DNA of 64,000 bases from Paraburkholderia tropica (GCF_914484835.1 NZ_CAJZAR010000032.1:62001-126000), one strand, 5' to 3'; shown: positions 1 through 9,703, counted from the stretch's first letter. Notes: generated from the letters alone by a model not told the origin. A program made the numbers and translations.

Positions 1-72
1 GGCGCGTTAATGCGTTCCTGAAGGGGGATGAAGCGCGAAGCGGCGCTGAATGCCGCTTCGCATGAACATCCG

Positions 73-1005
73 TTAAGGCTTGTCGATCAGCGTCTTCGTC
101 GCTTCGGCGACGAGGCCGCGCAACCAGCGCACTTCGTCCGAATAATGACAACGCTCGTGCCACAACTGGTAGTACTGCATCGGCGGGAAATCGAGCGGCG
201 CGGGCACGACCGTGAGCGGCAGGAAGCGCGCGTAATGGTCGGCGAACAGGCGCGTGGTCGTGAACACGAGATCGGACTTGATCAGCACGTAGGGCGCGAG
301 ATTGAAGTACGGCAGCGTGACGACCACATGACGCTTGAGACGCTCGCGCGCGAGATGCACGTCGATGGCGCCGCGCTGGCCCACGGAATAGGGCGTGGGC
401 GCGAGATGCGGCGCGTTCAGGTACTGATCGAGCGTGAGTCCGCCGCGCTTGGCGAACGGATGCGTGTTGCTCATCAGGCAGACGATCTGGTCGACGAACA
501 GATTCGAGAGGTGCAGCTGCTCGGGCGGCTCGGGCCAGTTGCCGATGACGATGTCGAGCTTGCCTTCCTCGAGCGCGAGTTCGTAGTCGAACGCGGGGCC
601 GAGCGAATGGAATTCGAGCGTGGCGTTGGGCGCGGCCTGACGGAAGCGCTCGACGACAGTGGGCACGAACAGCACGTTCAGATAGTCGGGGCAGCCGATG
701 CGATAGCAGCGGATCGACGTGGCCGGATCGAAATTGTGCTGCTGGAAACGGATGCGCTCGATCTCGCGCAGCGCGTTCTGCACCGGTTCGAGCAGGCGCA
801 GGCCGTATTCGGTCGGCACCATGCCCGACTTGCCGCGCACCAGCAGCGGATCGCCCGTGATGTCGCGCAGACGCCGCAGCGCCGCACTGATCGCGGGTTG
901 GGACTGATTGAGCTTGACGGCGGCGCGCGTGACGCTGCGTTCCATCAAGAGGGTATGCAAGACGCGCAAGAGGTACGTGTCGATCGCCTCGCGTTGCTGA
1001 CTCAT
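73..1005 (-). CDS. LysR-family transcriptional regulator (NodD/SyrM-like)
   Basis: A 310-residue DNA-binding regulator. The N-terminal winged helix (about residues 15-75, with SVTRAAVKLNQSQPAISAAL) is the typical LysR recognition helix, followed by a LysR substrate-binding domain to the C-terminus. The layout VLHTLLMERSVTRAA and the phrase GDPLLVRGKSGMVPTE resemble the NodD/SyrM branch. The upstream TTG at 1011 is a possible start, but the ATG at 1005 has a GGAGAG ribosome-binding site six bases before it and is preferred. The gene is divergent from the BMP-type ABC importer operon starting at 1348, so it may control that operon; this is inferred from position only. The ligand is unknown. Confidence 0.9.
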   Translation of the reverse strand: MSQQREAIDTYLLRVLHTLLMERSVTRAAVKLNQSQPAISAALRRLRDITGDPLLVRGKSGMVPTEYGLRLLEPVQNALREIERIRFQQHNFDPATSIRCYRIGCPDYLNVLFVPTVVERFRQAAPNATLEFHSLGPAFDYELALEEGKLDIVIGNWPEPPEQLHLSNLFVDQIVCLMSNTHPFAKRGGLTLDQYLNAPHLAPTPYSVGQRGAIDVHLARERLKRHVVVTLPYFNLAPYVLIKSDLVFTTTRLFADHYARFLPLTVVPAPLDFPPMQYYQLWHERCHYSDEVRWLRGLVAEATKTLIDKP

Positions 1006-1347
1006 GAACAACTCTCCGAATTATATGTTTTGGCTGATCGAAAGGCTTAGTGGGTATATGTTTTTTAATATGGACAAAAAGGGCCGTCAAGAGCGGCGAA
1101 TCCCGACTTCGGGCGAAAGCCCTGCCGATGCTGGCGCGCTCGCGCCAAATAACCGGTATACGCCTGTGAGGTCTGGACGGCGGACATTTTTGATGTCTCG
1201 ACGTTGGCAGGGCTAACAGGTATCGTGACCCGCGCAGCGGCGCTTCGCGGGCATGGCACGAAGCTGCATTCATATCGGATAAAGCAACCGGCTTTCTTAC
1301 ACCGGCTGCAACCCACGCGCACCACAACGAACTACGGCACAACTTCC
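1006..1347. promoter_or_regulatory. Divergent promoter region with TATATGTTTT direct repeats
   Basis: A 342-base gene-free stretch between the divergent LysR gene and the ABC importer. It contains two exact copies of TATATGTTTT at 1022-1031 and 1055-1064, 33 bases apart, in an AT-rich segment that stands out from its surroundings. Such a spacing, close to three helical turns, would suit a LysR tetramer, but no binding data exist. The rest (1080-1347) shows no gene; a frame open from 1204 is only the in-frame upstream extension of the ATPase gene. Confidence 0.4.
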
Positions 1348-2982
1348 ATGGGCGATTCATCTTCACGTCAGGCCAGCACGCCGCGACTCGCGCTTTTTGG
1401 CATCACGAAGCAATATCCGGCCGTGCGCGCCAACGACGACGTCACGCTGACCGTCGCGCCCGGCGAGATCCACGCGCTGCTCGGCGAAAACGGCGCGGGC
1501 AAGAGCACGCTGATGAAGATCGTCTACGGCGCGGTGCGCCCGGATGCGGGCGAGATCCGCTGGGAAGGCGAGCGCGTCGAGATCGCGAGTCCGGCGGCGG
1601 CGCGCAAGCTCGGCATCGGTATGGTGTTCCAGCATTTTTCGCTGTTCGAAACGTTGACGGTCGGCGAGAACATCGCGCTCTCGCTCGACGAGGCGTTCGA
1701 TCTGAAGGCGCTGGCCAAACGCATTCGCGAGGTGTCGGCGCAATACGGGCTCGACGTCGATCCGCAGCGCCATGTGCACAGCCTCACGGTGGGCGAGCGC
1801 CAGCGCGTGGAGATCGTGCGCTGCCTGTTGCAGAACCCGCGTCTGCTGATCATGGACGAGCCCACGTCGGTGCTCACGCCGCAAGCGGTGCGCAAGCTGT
1901 TCGGCACGCTGCGGCGGCTTGCGTCGGAAGGCTGCAGCATTCTCTACATCAGCCACAAGCTCGACGAAATTCAGGAACTGTGCGACACGGCCACCGTGCT
2001 GCGCGGCGGCAAGGTCACGGGCAACGTGAATCCGAGCGAGGAAACGCACGCGTCGCTCGCGCGCCTGATGGTCGGCCGCGATTTGCCCGATTACACGCGT
2101 CGCGCGCACACGCCAGGCGACGTGCTGCTCGACGTGAAGCAACTGTCGATGCCGAGCGACGATCCGTTCGGCACCTCGCTCAAGGATGTGTCGTTCGGCG
2201 TGCACGCGGGCGAGATTCTCGGCATCGCGGGTGTCTCGGGCAACGGTCAGGCCGAACTGCTCGCCGCGCTCTCGGGCGAAGCGCAGACCTCGCGTCACGG
2301 CACGCCCGCGGACGCGGTGACGATCTGCGGCAAACCGGCCGGACGGATGTCGGCGGGCGCGCGCCGCAAGCTCGGTTTCGCCTTCGTGCCCGAAGAACGG
2401 CTCGGACGCGGCGCGGTGCCGGCGATGTCGCTCGCGGAAAACGCGCTGCTCACGGCGCATCGCGAAGGCATGGTGCGCTCGGGCTGGCTTAAGACCGGCG
2501 CGATGCGCGCGTTCGCCGAGCACTGCATCGGCGCCTTCGACGTGCGCTGCGGCGGCCCCGACGCGCTCGCGCAAAGTCTCTCGGGCGGCAATCTGCAGAA
2601 GTTCATCGTCGGGCGCGAGATCCTGCAGACGCCGAAGGTGCTTGTGGTCGCGCAGCCCACGTGGGGCGTCGACGTCGGCGCGGCGGCGTTCATCCGGCAG
2701 CAGTTGCTCGATCTCTCCGCGCGCGGCGTGGCGATTCTCGTGATCTCCGAAGAACTCGAAGAACTGTTCGATATCTGCGACCGCATCGCCGTGCTTGCGG
2801 GCGGACGCCTGTCGCCCGCGCGTCTCACGGGCGAGACCAACGCCGAAGAAATCGGCCGCTGGATGGCGGGGCTGTTCGGCGAGCGCGCGGAACAGAGCGG
2901 GCCGCAGACGGGGCAGCAGGATGGCCCACGCAACGGCGACGAACCGCCCGCCGAACCGGCCGCGCCCACGGCGCACGCGTGA
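1348..2982 (+). CDS. BMP-type (nucleoside-like) ABC importer, duplicated ATPase
   Basis: A 544-residue protein with two fused ABC ATPase domains, as in YufO/NupO and RbsA-like proteins. Domain 1 has Walker A GENGAGKST near residue 46, the variant signature LTVGERQRVEI and Walker B LLIMDEPTS. Domain 2 is degenerate (GVSGNGQAEL in place of Walker A, but a good LSGGNLQK signature and AQPTWGVDVG), which is normal for this family. The reading frame is open from 1204, but the ATG at 1348 begins the conserved protein shortly before the first domain. The C-terminus has a low-complexity Gln/Pro/Ala tail. It powers import through the permeases at 3051 and 4239 with the binding protein at 5251. Substrate is probably purine nucleosides, by family analogy. 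Confidence 0.92.
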   Translation: MGDSSSRQASTPRLALFGITKQYPAVRANDDVTLTVAPGEIHALLGENGAGKSTLMKIVYGAVRPDAGEIRWEGERVEIASPAAARKLGIGMVFQHFSLFETLTVGENIALSLDEAFDLKALAKRIREVSAQYGLDVDPQRHVHSLTVGERQRVEIVRCLLQNPRLLIMDEPTSVLTPQAVRKLFGTLRRLASEGCSILYISHKLDEIQELCDTATVLRGGKVTGNVNPSEETHASLARLMVGRDLPDYTRRAHTPGDVLLDVKQLSMPSDDPFGTSLKDVSFGVHAGEILGIAGVSGNGQAELLAALSGEAQTSRHGTPADAVTICGKPAGRMSAGARRKLGFAFVPEERLGRGAVPAMSLAENALLTAHREGMVRSGWLKTGAMRAFAEHCIGAFDVRCGGPDALAQSLSGGNLQKFIVGREILQTPKVLVVAQPTWGVDVGAAAFIRQQLLDLSARGVAILVISEELEELFDICDRIAVLAGGRLSPARLTGETNAEEIGRWMAGLFGERAEQSGPQTGQQDGPRNGDEPPAEPAAPTAHA

Positions 2983-3050
2983 GCGGCACGAGATACGACA
3001 CGACTCGCCGCGCATAACGACAACGACGCAACGTTTCCGATCACACCGCC

Positions 3051-4157
3051 ATGATTTTTCCCTACCGACTCGAAGCCCGCACGACGCCGTCCCGCACGGT
3101 GCGCATCGCCGTGCCGCTGATTGCGGCGCTCCTCACGCTCGCGATTGGCTTTCTGATCTTCGGCCTCGTCGGGCGCGATCCCGTGCAGGCCATGCACGCG
3201 TTCTTCATCGAACCGCTATCGAGCATCAACGGATGGAGCGAGCTGCTGCTCAAGGCCTCGCCGCTGTGCCTGATCGCGCTGGGTCTTGCGGCGGGCTATC
3301 GCGCCAACGTCTGGAACATCGGCGCGGAAGGGCAGATGGTGCTCGGCGGCATCGCGGCCAGCGGCGTGGCGATCTATTTCGATCAGGCGAGCGGCGGGTG
3401 GATCCTGTTCCTGATGATGCTCGCGGGCGTGCTCGGCGGCATGGCCTGGGCGGCGATTCCCGCGTGGCTCAAGAGCCGCTTCAACACGAACGAAATCCTC
3501 ACGAGCCTGATGCTCACCTACGTGGCGACGCAATTGCTGATCTGGCTCGTGAGCGGCCCGTGGCGCGATCCGAACGGCATGAATTTTCCGCTCTCCGAAA
3601 TGTTCAGCGGCGACGCGCTCTATCCGACCTTCGGCGGCGACTGGCGCATTCACTGGCTGCGCGGCACGCGTCTGAACGCGTCGATCTTCCTGACGCTCGC
3701 GGCCATTCCGCTCGTCTGGCTGTTCATGCGCCGCAGCTTCGCGGGCTACCGCATGAGCGTGGGCGGACTCGCGCCGCTCGCCGCGCGCTACGCCGGTTTC
3801 TCCGAGAAAAAGACCATCTGGACTTCGCTGCTGCTCTCGGGCGGCCTCGCCGGGCTTGCGGGCATGGGTGAGATCGCCGGTCCGATCGGCCAGTTGCAGG
3901 CGACGTGGTCGCCGGGCTACGGCTTCACGGCGATCATCGTCGTGTTCGTGGGGCGGCTGCATCCGATCGGCATCGTGCTCGCCAGTCTGCTGATGGCGCT
4001 GCTCTATCTCGGCGGCGAAGCGGTGCAGACCTCGCTGCAACTGCCGCAGGCGCTCTCGGGCGTGTTCCAGGGCCTGCTGCTGTTCTGCCTGCTCGGCGCG
4101 GATCTGTTCGTGAACTACCGCATCCGCCGCCGCCATACCGTTGCGACGGCGGGCTGA
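3051..4157 (+). CDS. BMP-type ABC importer permease 1 (YufP-like)
   Basis: A 368-residue polytopic inner-membrane protein of the branched-chain/ribose permease superfamily (BPD_transp_2). Hydrophobic segments begin near residue 18 (IAVPLIAALLTLAIGFLIFG) and recur to the end. The conserved stretch AAGYRANVWNIGAEGQMVLG (about 80-100) and the FNTNEILTSLMLTYVA motif are typical of the YufP subfamily of nucleoside importers. It is the second gene of the operon, 68 bases after the ATPase gene. It pairs with the shorter permease at 4239 to form the heterodimeric channel. No truncation seen. Confidence 0.92.
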   Translation: MIFPYRLEARTTPSRTVRIAVPLIAALLTLAIGFLIFGLVGRDPVQAMHAFFIEPLSSINGWSELLLKASPLCLIALGLAAGYRANVWNIGAEGQMVLGGIAASGVAIYFDQASGGWILFLMMLAGVLGGMAWAAIPAWLKSRFNTNEILTSLMLTYVATQLLIWLVSGPWRDPNGMNFPLSEMFSGDALYPTFGGDWRIHWLRGTRLNASIFLTLAAIPLVWLFMRRSFAGYRMSVGGLAPLAARYAGFSEKKTIWTSLLLSGGLAGLAGMGEIAGPIGQLQATWSPGYGFTAIIVVFVGRLHPIGIVLASLLMALLYLGGEAVQTSLQLPQALSGVFQGLLLFCLLGADLFVNYRIRRRHTVATAG

Positions 4158-4184
4158 AGCCCTCAGCGTCAGACAACGCGTATT

Positions 4185-4214
4185 CGAAACACAGCGAAAC
4201 ACAACGAAACACAA
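4185..4214. repeat. Three tandem copies of a 10-bp unit in operon spacer
   Basis: The unit CGAAACACAA (first copy ending AG) occurs three times head to tail in the spacer between the two permease genes. It lies just upstream of the second permease start at 4239, which has no obvious strong Shine-Dalgarno. The repeat is untranslated. No function can be assigned. Confidence 0.8.
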
Positions 4215-4238
4215 CGCATCCGAAACAGGCCACACGAC

Positions 4239-5168
4239 ATGGATATCCAGCAAGCCAGTTCGCTCGCATCGAGCGCCGTCACCGCCGCCATTCCGCTGAT
4301 GTTCGCGGGCGTGGGCGAACTCGTCACGGAGAAGTCGGGCGTGCTTAACCTCGGCGTCGAAGGCATGATGCTGATGGGCGCCGTTACCGGCTACGCGGTC
4401 ACCACGATCAGCGGCAATCCTTGGCTCGGGCTCGTGGCGGGCATGGCCGCGGGCGTGGCGATGTCGCTGCTGTTCGGCTTTCTCGTGCTCACGATGCAGG
4501 CCAATCAGGTCGCCACGGGACTCTCGCTGACGATCTTCGGCGTCGGGCTCTCGGCTTATGTCGGCAAGCCCTACACCTCGGCCGCGACCTCGGCGACGAT
4601 TTCCGCGTGGCCGATTCCGGGGCTCTCGCATCTGCCCGTGGTGGGGCCGGCGTTCTTCAATCTCACGCCCGTCGATTACCTCGCGTTCGCCATGTTCGCG
4701 GTGGTCGGCTGGTTCCTCTACCGCACGCGCGCCGGGCTCGTGCTGCGCTCGGTCGGCGAGTCGCCGCAGGTCGCGCACTCGGTGGGTTTTCCGGTGATCG
4801 GCGTGCGCTATGGCGCGACGGCGTTCGGCGGCGCGATGGCGGGGCTCGCGGGCTCGTACTACTCGGTCGTGCAATTGCATCTGTGGCAGGAGCAGATCAC
4901 GGCGGGGCGCGGCTGGATCGCGCTGGCGCTGGTGGTGTTCGCGACGTGGCGGCCGGGGCGTCTGCTGATCGGCGCGCTGCTGTTCGGCGCGGTCACGGGC
5001 GCGCAGTTCTACGCGCAAGCGGTGGGCGTGCCGGTGCCGACACAGTTCCTCGCGATGCTGCCGTATGTGGCGACCATCGTCGTGCTGGTGCTCATCTCGC
5101 GCAATCCGAACACGATTCGCCTGAACGCGCCGGCCTCGCTCGGCAAGTCGTTCTTCGGCGCGGCTTAA
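4239..5168 (+). CDS. BMP-type ABC importer permease 2 (YufQ-like)
   Basis: A 309-residue inner-membrane permease, shorter than its partner as usual for YufQ-type subunits. The conserved motif [20 protein letters not shown] (about residues 30-50) identifies the subfamily; later hydrophobic segments and the [17 protein letters not shown] region are also typical. It forms the translocation pore with the protein encoded at 3051. The 81-base spacer before it holds a short tandem repeat. The gene ends at a TAA followed by another short repeat array and then the binding-protein gene. Confidence 0.92.
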   Translation: MDIQQASSLASSAVTAAIPLMFAGVGELVTEKSGVLNLGVEGMMLMGAVTGYAVTTISGNPWLGLVAGMAAGVAMSLLFGFLVLTMQANQVATGLSLTIFGVGLSAYVGKPYTSAATSATISAWPIPGLSHLPVVGPAFFNLTPVDYLAFAMFAVVGWFLYRTRAGLVLRSVGESPQVAHSVGFPVIGVRYGATAFGGAMAGLAGSYYSVVQLHLWQEQITAGRGWIALALVVFATWRPGRLLIGALLFGAVTGAQFYAQAVGVPVPTQFLAMLPYVATIVVLVLISRNPNTIRLNAPASLGKSFFGAA

Positions 5169-5172
5169 ATGG

Positions 5173-5205
5173 TTCGATAAAGATTCGATAAAGACTCGAT
5201 AACAA
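5173..5205. repeat. Three tandem copies of an 11-bp unit in operon spacer
   Basis: TTCGATAAAGA is present twice exactly and a third time as CTCGATAACAA, directly after the stop of the second permease gene and before the binding-protein gene. It lies in the same operon as the 10-bp array at 4185 but has a different sequence. Confidence 0.8.
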
Positions 5206-5250
5206 CGGAAGCGCTCGCAGTTTCTCAATCCAAGACCGGAGATCCACACA

Positions 5251-6336
5251 ATGAAAAAAACCCTCCTGACCGCTTTTGCCGTCGCCGCTACGTGCGGCAC
5301 GGCGGCGCTCGTCCCGGCCGCGCAGGCCGCCGATGCGCCGGGCGTCGCGTTCGTCTATCTCGGCAATCCGGGCGATGCCGGCTGGACCTTCGCGCACGAT
5401 CAGGGCTCGAAGGCCGCCGAGCAGAAGTTCGGCAACAAGATCAAGATCACGCGCGTGGAGAACGTGCCGGAATCGGCCGACTCGGAGCGCGTGTTCCGCG
5501 ATCTCGCGAGCAAGGGCAACAAGATCATCTTCGGTTCGAGCTTCGGTTATCAGGACTTCGAACTGAAAGTGGCGAAGGACTTCCCGGACACCGTGTTCCT
5601 GCACGCGACCGGCTACAAGAAGGCGCCGAACTTCGGCACCTATGACGTGCGCATGTATCAGGGCGCGTATCTCGCGGGCGTCGCGGCCGGTTACGCGACG
5701 AAGACGAACACGCTCGGCTTCGTCGCCTCGGTGCCGATTCCCGAAGTCGTGCGCAACATCAACGCGTACACGCTGGGCGCGCGCTCGGTGAATCCGAAGG
5801 TCCACACCAAGGTTATCTGGATCAATAGCTGGTTCGATCCGGGCAAGGAAAAGCAGGCCGCCGAAACGCTGATCGGGCAGGGCGCCGACGTGCTGCTGCA
5901 AAACACCGATTCGAGCGCCACGCTCGCCACCGCCGAGGAAAAACACGTGCACGCGTTCGGCTGGGATTCGAACATGAAGAAGTTCGGCCCGCACGCGCAT
6001 CTGGGTTCGGTCGAGGCGAACTGGGGCGTGTATTACGTCGCCGCGATCCAGCAGGTGCTCGACGGCAAGTGGAAGAACGATCCGGTCTGGTGGGGCATTC
6101 CGCAAAAGGCCGTCGATCTCGGCGACGTGAACACGGCCGATCTGTCCGCCGATGCGCAGAAGGCCGTCGCCGCGAAGCGCGAGGCGATCGCCAGCGGCAA
6201 GTGGGACGTGTTCACCGGCCCGATCAAGGATCAGACGGGCGCGGTCAAGGTCGCGGCGGGCAAGACGCTCACCGACCCGGAACTGCAACGCCTGAACTGG
6301 TACGTCGAGGGCGTGGACGGCTCGTTGCCGAAGTGA
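5251..6336 (+). CDS. BMP-family substrate-binding protein of ABC importer
   Basis: A 361-residue periplasmic binding protein of the Bmp/PnrA/Med family. A clear signal peptide ends at about residue 26 (AAQA-A). The mature start GVAFVYLGNPGDAGWTFAHDQG carries the family motif that contacts the nucleobase in characterised PnrA-like proteins. GSSFGYQD and the GAYLAGVAAGYATKTNTLGFV segment are also diagnostic. The ATG at 5251 has GGAG 13 bases upstream. It delivers the ligand to the permeases at 3051 and 4239. Purine nucleosides are the likely ligand by family, but the exact specificity cannot be read from sequence. Confidence 0.93.
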   Translation: MKKTLLTAFAVAATCGTAALVPAAQAADAPGVAFVYLGNPGDAGWTFAHDQGSKAAEQKFGNKIKITRVENVPESADSERVFRDLASKGNKIIFGSSFGYQDFELKVAKDFPDTVFLHATGYKKAPNFGTYDVRMYQGAYLAGVAAGYATKTNTLGFVASVPIPEVVRNINAYTLGARSVNPKVHTKVIWINSWFDPGKEKQAAETLIGQGADVLLQNTDSSATLATAEEKHVHAFGWDSNMKKFGPHAHLGSVEANWGVYYVAAIQQVLDGKWKNDPVWWGIPQKAVDLGDVNTADLSADAQKAVAAKREAIASGKWDVFTGPIKDQTGAVKVAAGKTLTDPELQRLNWYVEGVDGSLPK

Positions 6337-6416
6337 GCTTGTCCGCGTAGGCGCGAGCGAGGCAAACGCGCCGCGTGAGCGCGCGTTTCCTCAGACCATT
6401 CCGCACGCCGGACGTG

Positions 6417-6460
6417 AAACGGCAGCGCGAGGCCCGAGCGGCTTCGCGCTGCCGTTTTGT
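6417..6460. terminator. Bidirectional terminator between convergent genes
   Basis: Inverted arms AAACGGCAGCGCGA (6417-6430) and TCGCGCTGCCGTTT (6444-6457) form a 14-base-pair stem, followed by TTTTGT on the + strand and by an A-to-T-rich run on the - strand. It lies between the end of the BMP operon (6336) and the end of the dodecin gene (6488). Confidence 0.9.
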
Positions 6461-6487
6461 CTTGTGCCGACGCGAACGACCGCGCGG

Positions 6488-6706
6488 CTAGTTGTCGACG
6501 TCGTCGATGCGCATGCCCACCTTGATCGTCACTTGCCAGTGCGAAATCTGGTCGTTCTCGATCAGGCCGCGCGTCTCCACGACTTCGAACCAGTGCAGAT
6601 GCCGCAGCGTCTTCGATGCGCGCGTGATCGCGCAGCGGATGGCTTCGTCGCTCGATACCTTGGACGATCCGGTGAGTTCGATCTGCTTATAGACATGGTC
6701 GCTCAT
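6488..6706 (-). CDS. Dodecin flavin-binding protein
   Basis: A 72-residue cytosolic protein beginning [15 protein letters not shown], the length and opening of dodecins, which assemble into hollow dodecamers that bind riboflavin or FMN/FAD. The conserved Trp in [12 protein letters not shown] is the residue that stacks on the isoalloxazine ring in known dodecins. The frame stays open upstream to 6772, but the ATG at 6706 is the family start and has GGAGAC before it (reading on the minus strand). Probable role is flavin storage and protection from reactive flavin. Confidence 0.93.
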   Translation of the reverse strand: MSDHVYKQIELTGSSKVSSDEAIRCAITRASKTLRHLHWFEVVETRGLIENDQISHWQVTIKVGMRIDDVDN

Positions 6707-6942
6707 GACAGTGTCTCCGATGGGCACGGTTTTTCGGGGATGCGCCAATCGAGTATAGGTAACGGATCGCACGCAAACACGAGCCGGAACGCACGCGGAA
6801 ACCGATGCGGGATTGCGGGCGGATGCGGGCAGGCCGCCGGTTATGATGGCGCCTCGCCCATATCAGCGTGCAGGGCGCATGCCCGGAGCCGGGCAAGGCG
6901 CCGCGCAACACGACGAGCCACATCGAGCCGGAGACAAAGAAC

Positions 6943-7857
6943 ATGCAAGAGCAGGACAACATCGCGCAGCCCACAACCGAACTCGGATTTTGCGGTCCCG
7001 GGCTGATGGGCGCGCCGATGATCCGCCATCTGCTGCGCGCGGGGCACACGGTGAGCGTGTGGAATCGCACGCCCGCGAAGGCCGAGGCGCTCGTCGCCGA
7101 TGGCGCGCACGTGGCCGCCACGCCGCGCGAACTCGCGCGCCGGACGGAAGTGGTGCTGCTGTGCGTCGCGGACGGCGCGGCGGTCGAGCAGACCGTGTTC
7201 GGCGCCGAAGGTCTGCTGGGCGCGCCCGACGACGCGCGCCGCGTGCGTCTGATCGTCGATCATTCGAGCATTCCGCCGGGTCTCACGCGCGAGCTGGCCG
7301 AACGCGCGGCGGCGCTGGGCGTCGGCTGGGTCGACGCGCCGGTGTCGGGCGGCGTGGGCGGCGCGCAGGCCGGCACGCTCGCAGTGATGGCGGGCGGCGC
7401 GGCGCAGGACGTGGCGCAGATCGAGCCGGTGCTGGCCGCCTACGCGGCGCGCGTCACGCACATGGGCGGGCCGGGCGCGGGGCAGACCACGAAGCTCTGC
7501 AACCAGGCGATCGTGACCGCCACGGTCGCGGCGATCGCCGAAGCGGTGGGCCTCGCGCAACGCAGCGGCATCGACGCGACCAAGCTGCCCGAAGCGCTCG
7601 CGGGCGGCTGGGCCGACTCCACGCTGCTGCGCACCTTCGTGCCGCGTATGACGCAGGACGGCCTCGCGCCGATCGGTGCGCTGAAAACGTTTCAGAAGGA
7701 CGTCGATACGGTCGCCGACGCCGCGCGTCAGACCGGCACGCCGATGCCGGTCTCGGGCACGGTGCAGCAATTGCTGCGTCTGGCGGAAGCGATGGGCCTG
7801 GCGCAGGCCGACTTCTCCGGTTTCGTCGATATTTTGCAGACGCCGCGTCAGGGCTGA
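6943..7857 (+). CDS. NAD(P)-dependent beta-hydroxyacid dehydrogenase family oxidoreductase
   Basis: A 304-residue enzyme of the 3-hydroxyisobutyrate dehydrogenase/tartronate semialdehyde reductase family. The Rossmann motif GFCGPGLMGAPMIRHL lies at about 16-31, the substrate-site signature DAPVSGGVGGAQAGTLAVM mid-protein, and the catalytic-lysine segment TTKLCNQ about 50 residues later. A reading frame is open from 6868, but the ATG at 6943 has GGAG at 6929-6932 and places the Rossmann motif normally. The exact substrate is unknown. It stands alone between dodecin and ybiT. Confidence 0.88.
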   Translation: MQEQDNIAQPTTELGFCGPGLMGAPMIRHLLRAGHTVSVWNRTPAKAEALVADGAHVAATPRELARRTEVVLLCVADGAAVEQTVFGAEGLLGAPDDARRVRLIVDHSSIPPGLTRELAERAAALGVGWVDAPVSGGVGGAQAGTLAVMAGGAAQDVAQIEPVLAAYAARVTHMGGPGAGQTTKLCNQAIVTATVAAIAEAVGLAQRSGIDATKLPEALAGGWADSTLLRTFVPRMTQDGLAPIGALKTFQKDVDTVADAARQTGTPMPVSGTVQQLLRLAEAMGLAQADFSGFVDILQTPRQG

Positions 7858-8034
7858 AATCGGGGCCGAAAAGTGAGGCTGAACGAGGTTCGTTCGAGGT
7901 TGGATGACGGTGGAGTTCACGCCGGACCGCGCCCGTTCGGCGGCCCGCAGCATCAATCTGCCACGAATTTCCAGTAATTTCCCCGCAGCGCGCGCAGGCC
8001 GCGGAACCGCTGGCAGCCGCGCGCGAACTGGCAT

Positions 8035-8058
8035 AACCTGCTAAAATTACAGGTTTTT
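8035..8058 (+). promoter_or_regulatory. Small hairpin / -10-like element before ybiT
   Basis: AACCTG (8035-8040) and CAGGTT (8050-8055) form a 6-bp stem followed by a short T run, 25 bases before the GTG start. The loop contains TAAAAT (8042-8047), which could itself be a sigma-70 -10 box. The element is therefore either a promoter or a leader terminator; the sequence alone cannot decide. Confidence 0.35.
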
Positions 8059-8083
8059 CGTCGATCTACTTTCGGGACGCGCT

Positions 8084-9676
8084 GTGCTCTCTACCGCCAA
8101 CATCACCATGCAATTCGGGCCGAAGCCCTTGTTCGAGAACATCTCGGTCAAATTCGGCGAAGGCAACCGCTATGGCCTGATCGGCGCGAACGGTTGCGGC
8201 AAGTCCACGTTCATGAAGATCCTCGGTGCCGACCTCGAGCAAAGCTCGGGCAACGTCATCCTCGAGCCGAACGTGCGTCTGGGCAAGCTGCGCCAGGACC
8301 AGTTCGCGTACGAAGACGTGCGCGTGCTCGACGTCGTCATGATGGGCCACACCGAAATGTGGGGCGCGATGACCGAGCGCGACGCGATCTACGCGAACCC
8401 CGAAGCAACCGACGACGACTACATGAAGGCCGCCGACCTCGAGACCAAGTTCGCCGAGTACGACGGCTACACGGCCGAAGCGCGCGCGGGCGAACTGCTG
8501 CTGGGCATCGGCATCGACACGGAATTCCATCAGGGCCCGATGAGCGCCGTGGCGCCGGGCTGGAAGCTGCGCGTGCTGCTCGCGCAGGCGCTGTTCTCGA
8601 AGCCGGACGTGCTGCTGCTCGACGAACCGACCAACAACCTCGACATCAATTCGATCCGCTGGCTGGAAGATGTTCTGAACGAGTACAACTCGACCATGAT
8701 CATCATTTCCCACGATCGACACTTCCTGAACCAGGTCTGCACGCACATGGCGGACATGGATTACGGCACGCTGAAGGTCTATCCGGGCAACTACGACGAC
8801 TACATGCTGGCGTCGGCGCAGGCGCGCGAGCGTCAGGCCAACGCGAACGCGAAGGCGAAGGAACGCGTGGCCGACCTGCAGGACTTCGTGCGCCGCTTCT
8901 CGGCGAACAAGTCGAAGGCGCGTCAGGCCACCAGCCGTCTGAAGATGATCGACAAGATCAAGATCGAGGAATTCAAGCCCTCGTCGCGTCAGAACCCGTT
9001 CATCCGCTTCGAGTTCGAGAAGAAGCTGCACAACATCGTCGTGGTCGCGGAAGAGATCACGAAGACCTACGAACGCCGCATCTTCAACAAGTTCAACATC
9101 AGCGTGCAGCCGGGCGAGCGCATCGCGATCATCGGCGAAAACGGCGCGGGCAAGACCACGCTGCTGCGCTCGCTGCTGGGCAATGTGGCCGTCGATAACG
9201 GTTCGGTGAAGTGGGCCGAAAACGCGAATATCGGCTACATGCCGCAGGACACATACGAAGAATTCCCGGCCGACGTCACGCTGATGGACTGGATCGACCA
9301 GTACCGCCAGGAAGGCGACGACGAGCAGTCGGTGCGCGGCACGCTGGGCCGTCTGCTGTTCAACGCCGACGACATCAAGAAGTCGGTCAAGGTGCTGTCG
9401 GGTGGCGAGAAGGGCCGCATGATCTGGGGCAAGCTGATGCTGGGCCGCCACAACGTGCTGCTGATGGACGAGCCGACCAACCACATGGACATGGAATCGA
9501 TCGAGTCGCTGCAGATCGCGCTCGAAAAGTTCGAAGGCACGCTGATCTTCGTGTCGCACGACCGTGAATTCGTGAACGGCCTGGCGAATCGCATCATCGA
9601 GGTGAAAACCAACGGCACGATCAACGATTACAGCGGCAACTACGAGGACTTCCTGGCGAGCCAGGGCTTGCATTGA
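8084..9676 (+). CDS. ybiT: ABC-F family ATPase YbiT
   Basis: A 530-residue soluble ABC-F protein with two ATPase domains and no membrane segments. Domain 1 has Walker [10 protein letters not shown] (about 37-45), the degenerate signature typical of YbiT ([15 protein letters not shown]) and Walker [13 protein letters not shown]. Domain 2 has [18 protein letters not shown] and [12 protein letters not shown]. The linker between them (about 240-310) matches the ABC-F P-site tRNA-interaction motif region. ABC-F proteins of this type act on the ribosome rather than in transport. The start is a GTG with GGGA seven bases upstream. It is followed by its own terminator. Confidence 0.93.
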   Translation: MLSTANITMQFGPKPLFENISVKFGEGNRYGLIGANGCGKSTFMKILGADLEQSSGNVILEPNVRLGKLRQDQFAYEDVRVLDVVMMGHTEMWGAMTERDAIYANPEATDDDYMKAADLETKFAEYDGYTAEARAGELLLGIGIDTEFHQGPMSAVAPGWKLRVLLAQALFSKPDVLLLDEPTNNLDINSIRWLEDVLNEYNSTMIIISHDRHFLNQVCTHMADMDYGTLKVYPGNYDDYMLASAQARERQANANAKAKERVADLQDFVRRFSANKSKARQATSRLKMIDKIKIEEFKPSSRQNPFIRFEFEKKLHNIVVVAEEITKTYERRIFNKFNISVQPGERIAIIGENGAGKTTLLRSLLGNVAVDNGSVKWAENANIGYMPQDTYEEFPADVTLMDWIDQYRQEGDDEQSVRGTLGRLLFNADDIKKSVKVLSGGEKGRMIWGKLMLGRHNVLLMDEPTNHMDMESIESLQIALEKFEGTLIFVSHDREFVNGLANRIIEVKTNGTINDYSGNYEDFLASQGLH

Positions 9677-9703
9677 GCCTCGGCTGCTGATGGCGGCATG
9701 AAA

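Noticed and set aside
1009..1011. TTG at 1011 as the start of the first LysR gene.
   Set aside because: The ATG two codons downstream has a properly spaced GGAGAG and is the usual start type.
1348..2982. Degenerate second ATPase half (AQPTWG in Walker B) of the BMP importer, possibly inactive.
   Set aside because: Asymmetric nucleotide sites of this kind are standard for duplicated importer ATPases of this family.
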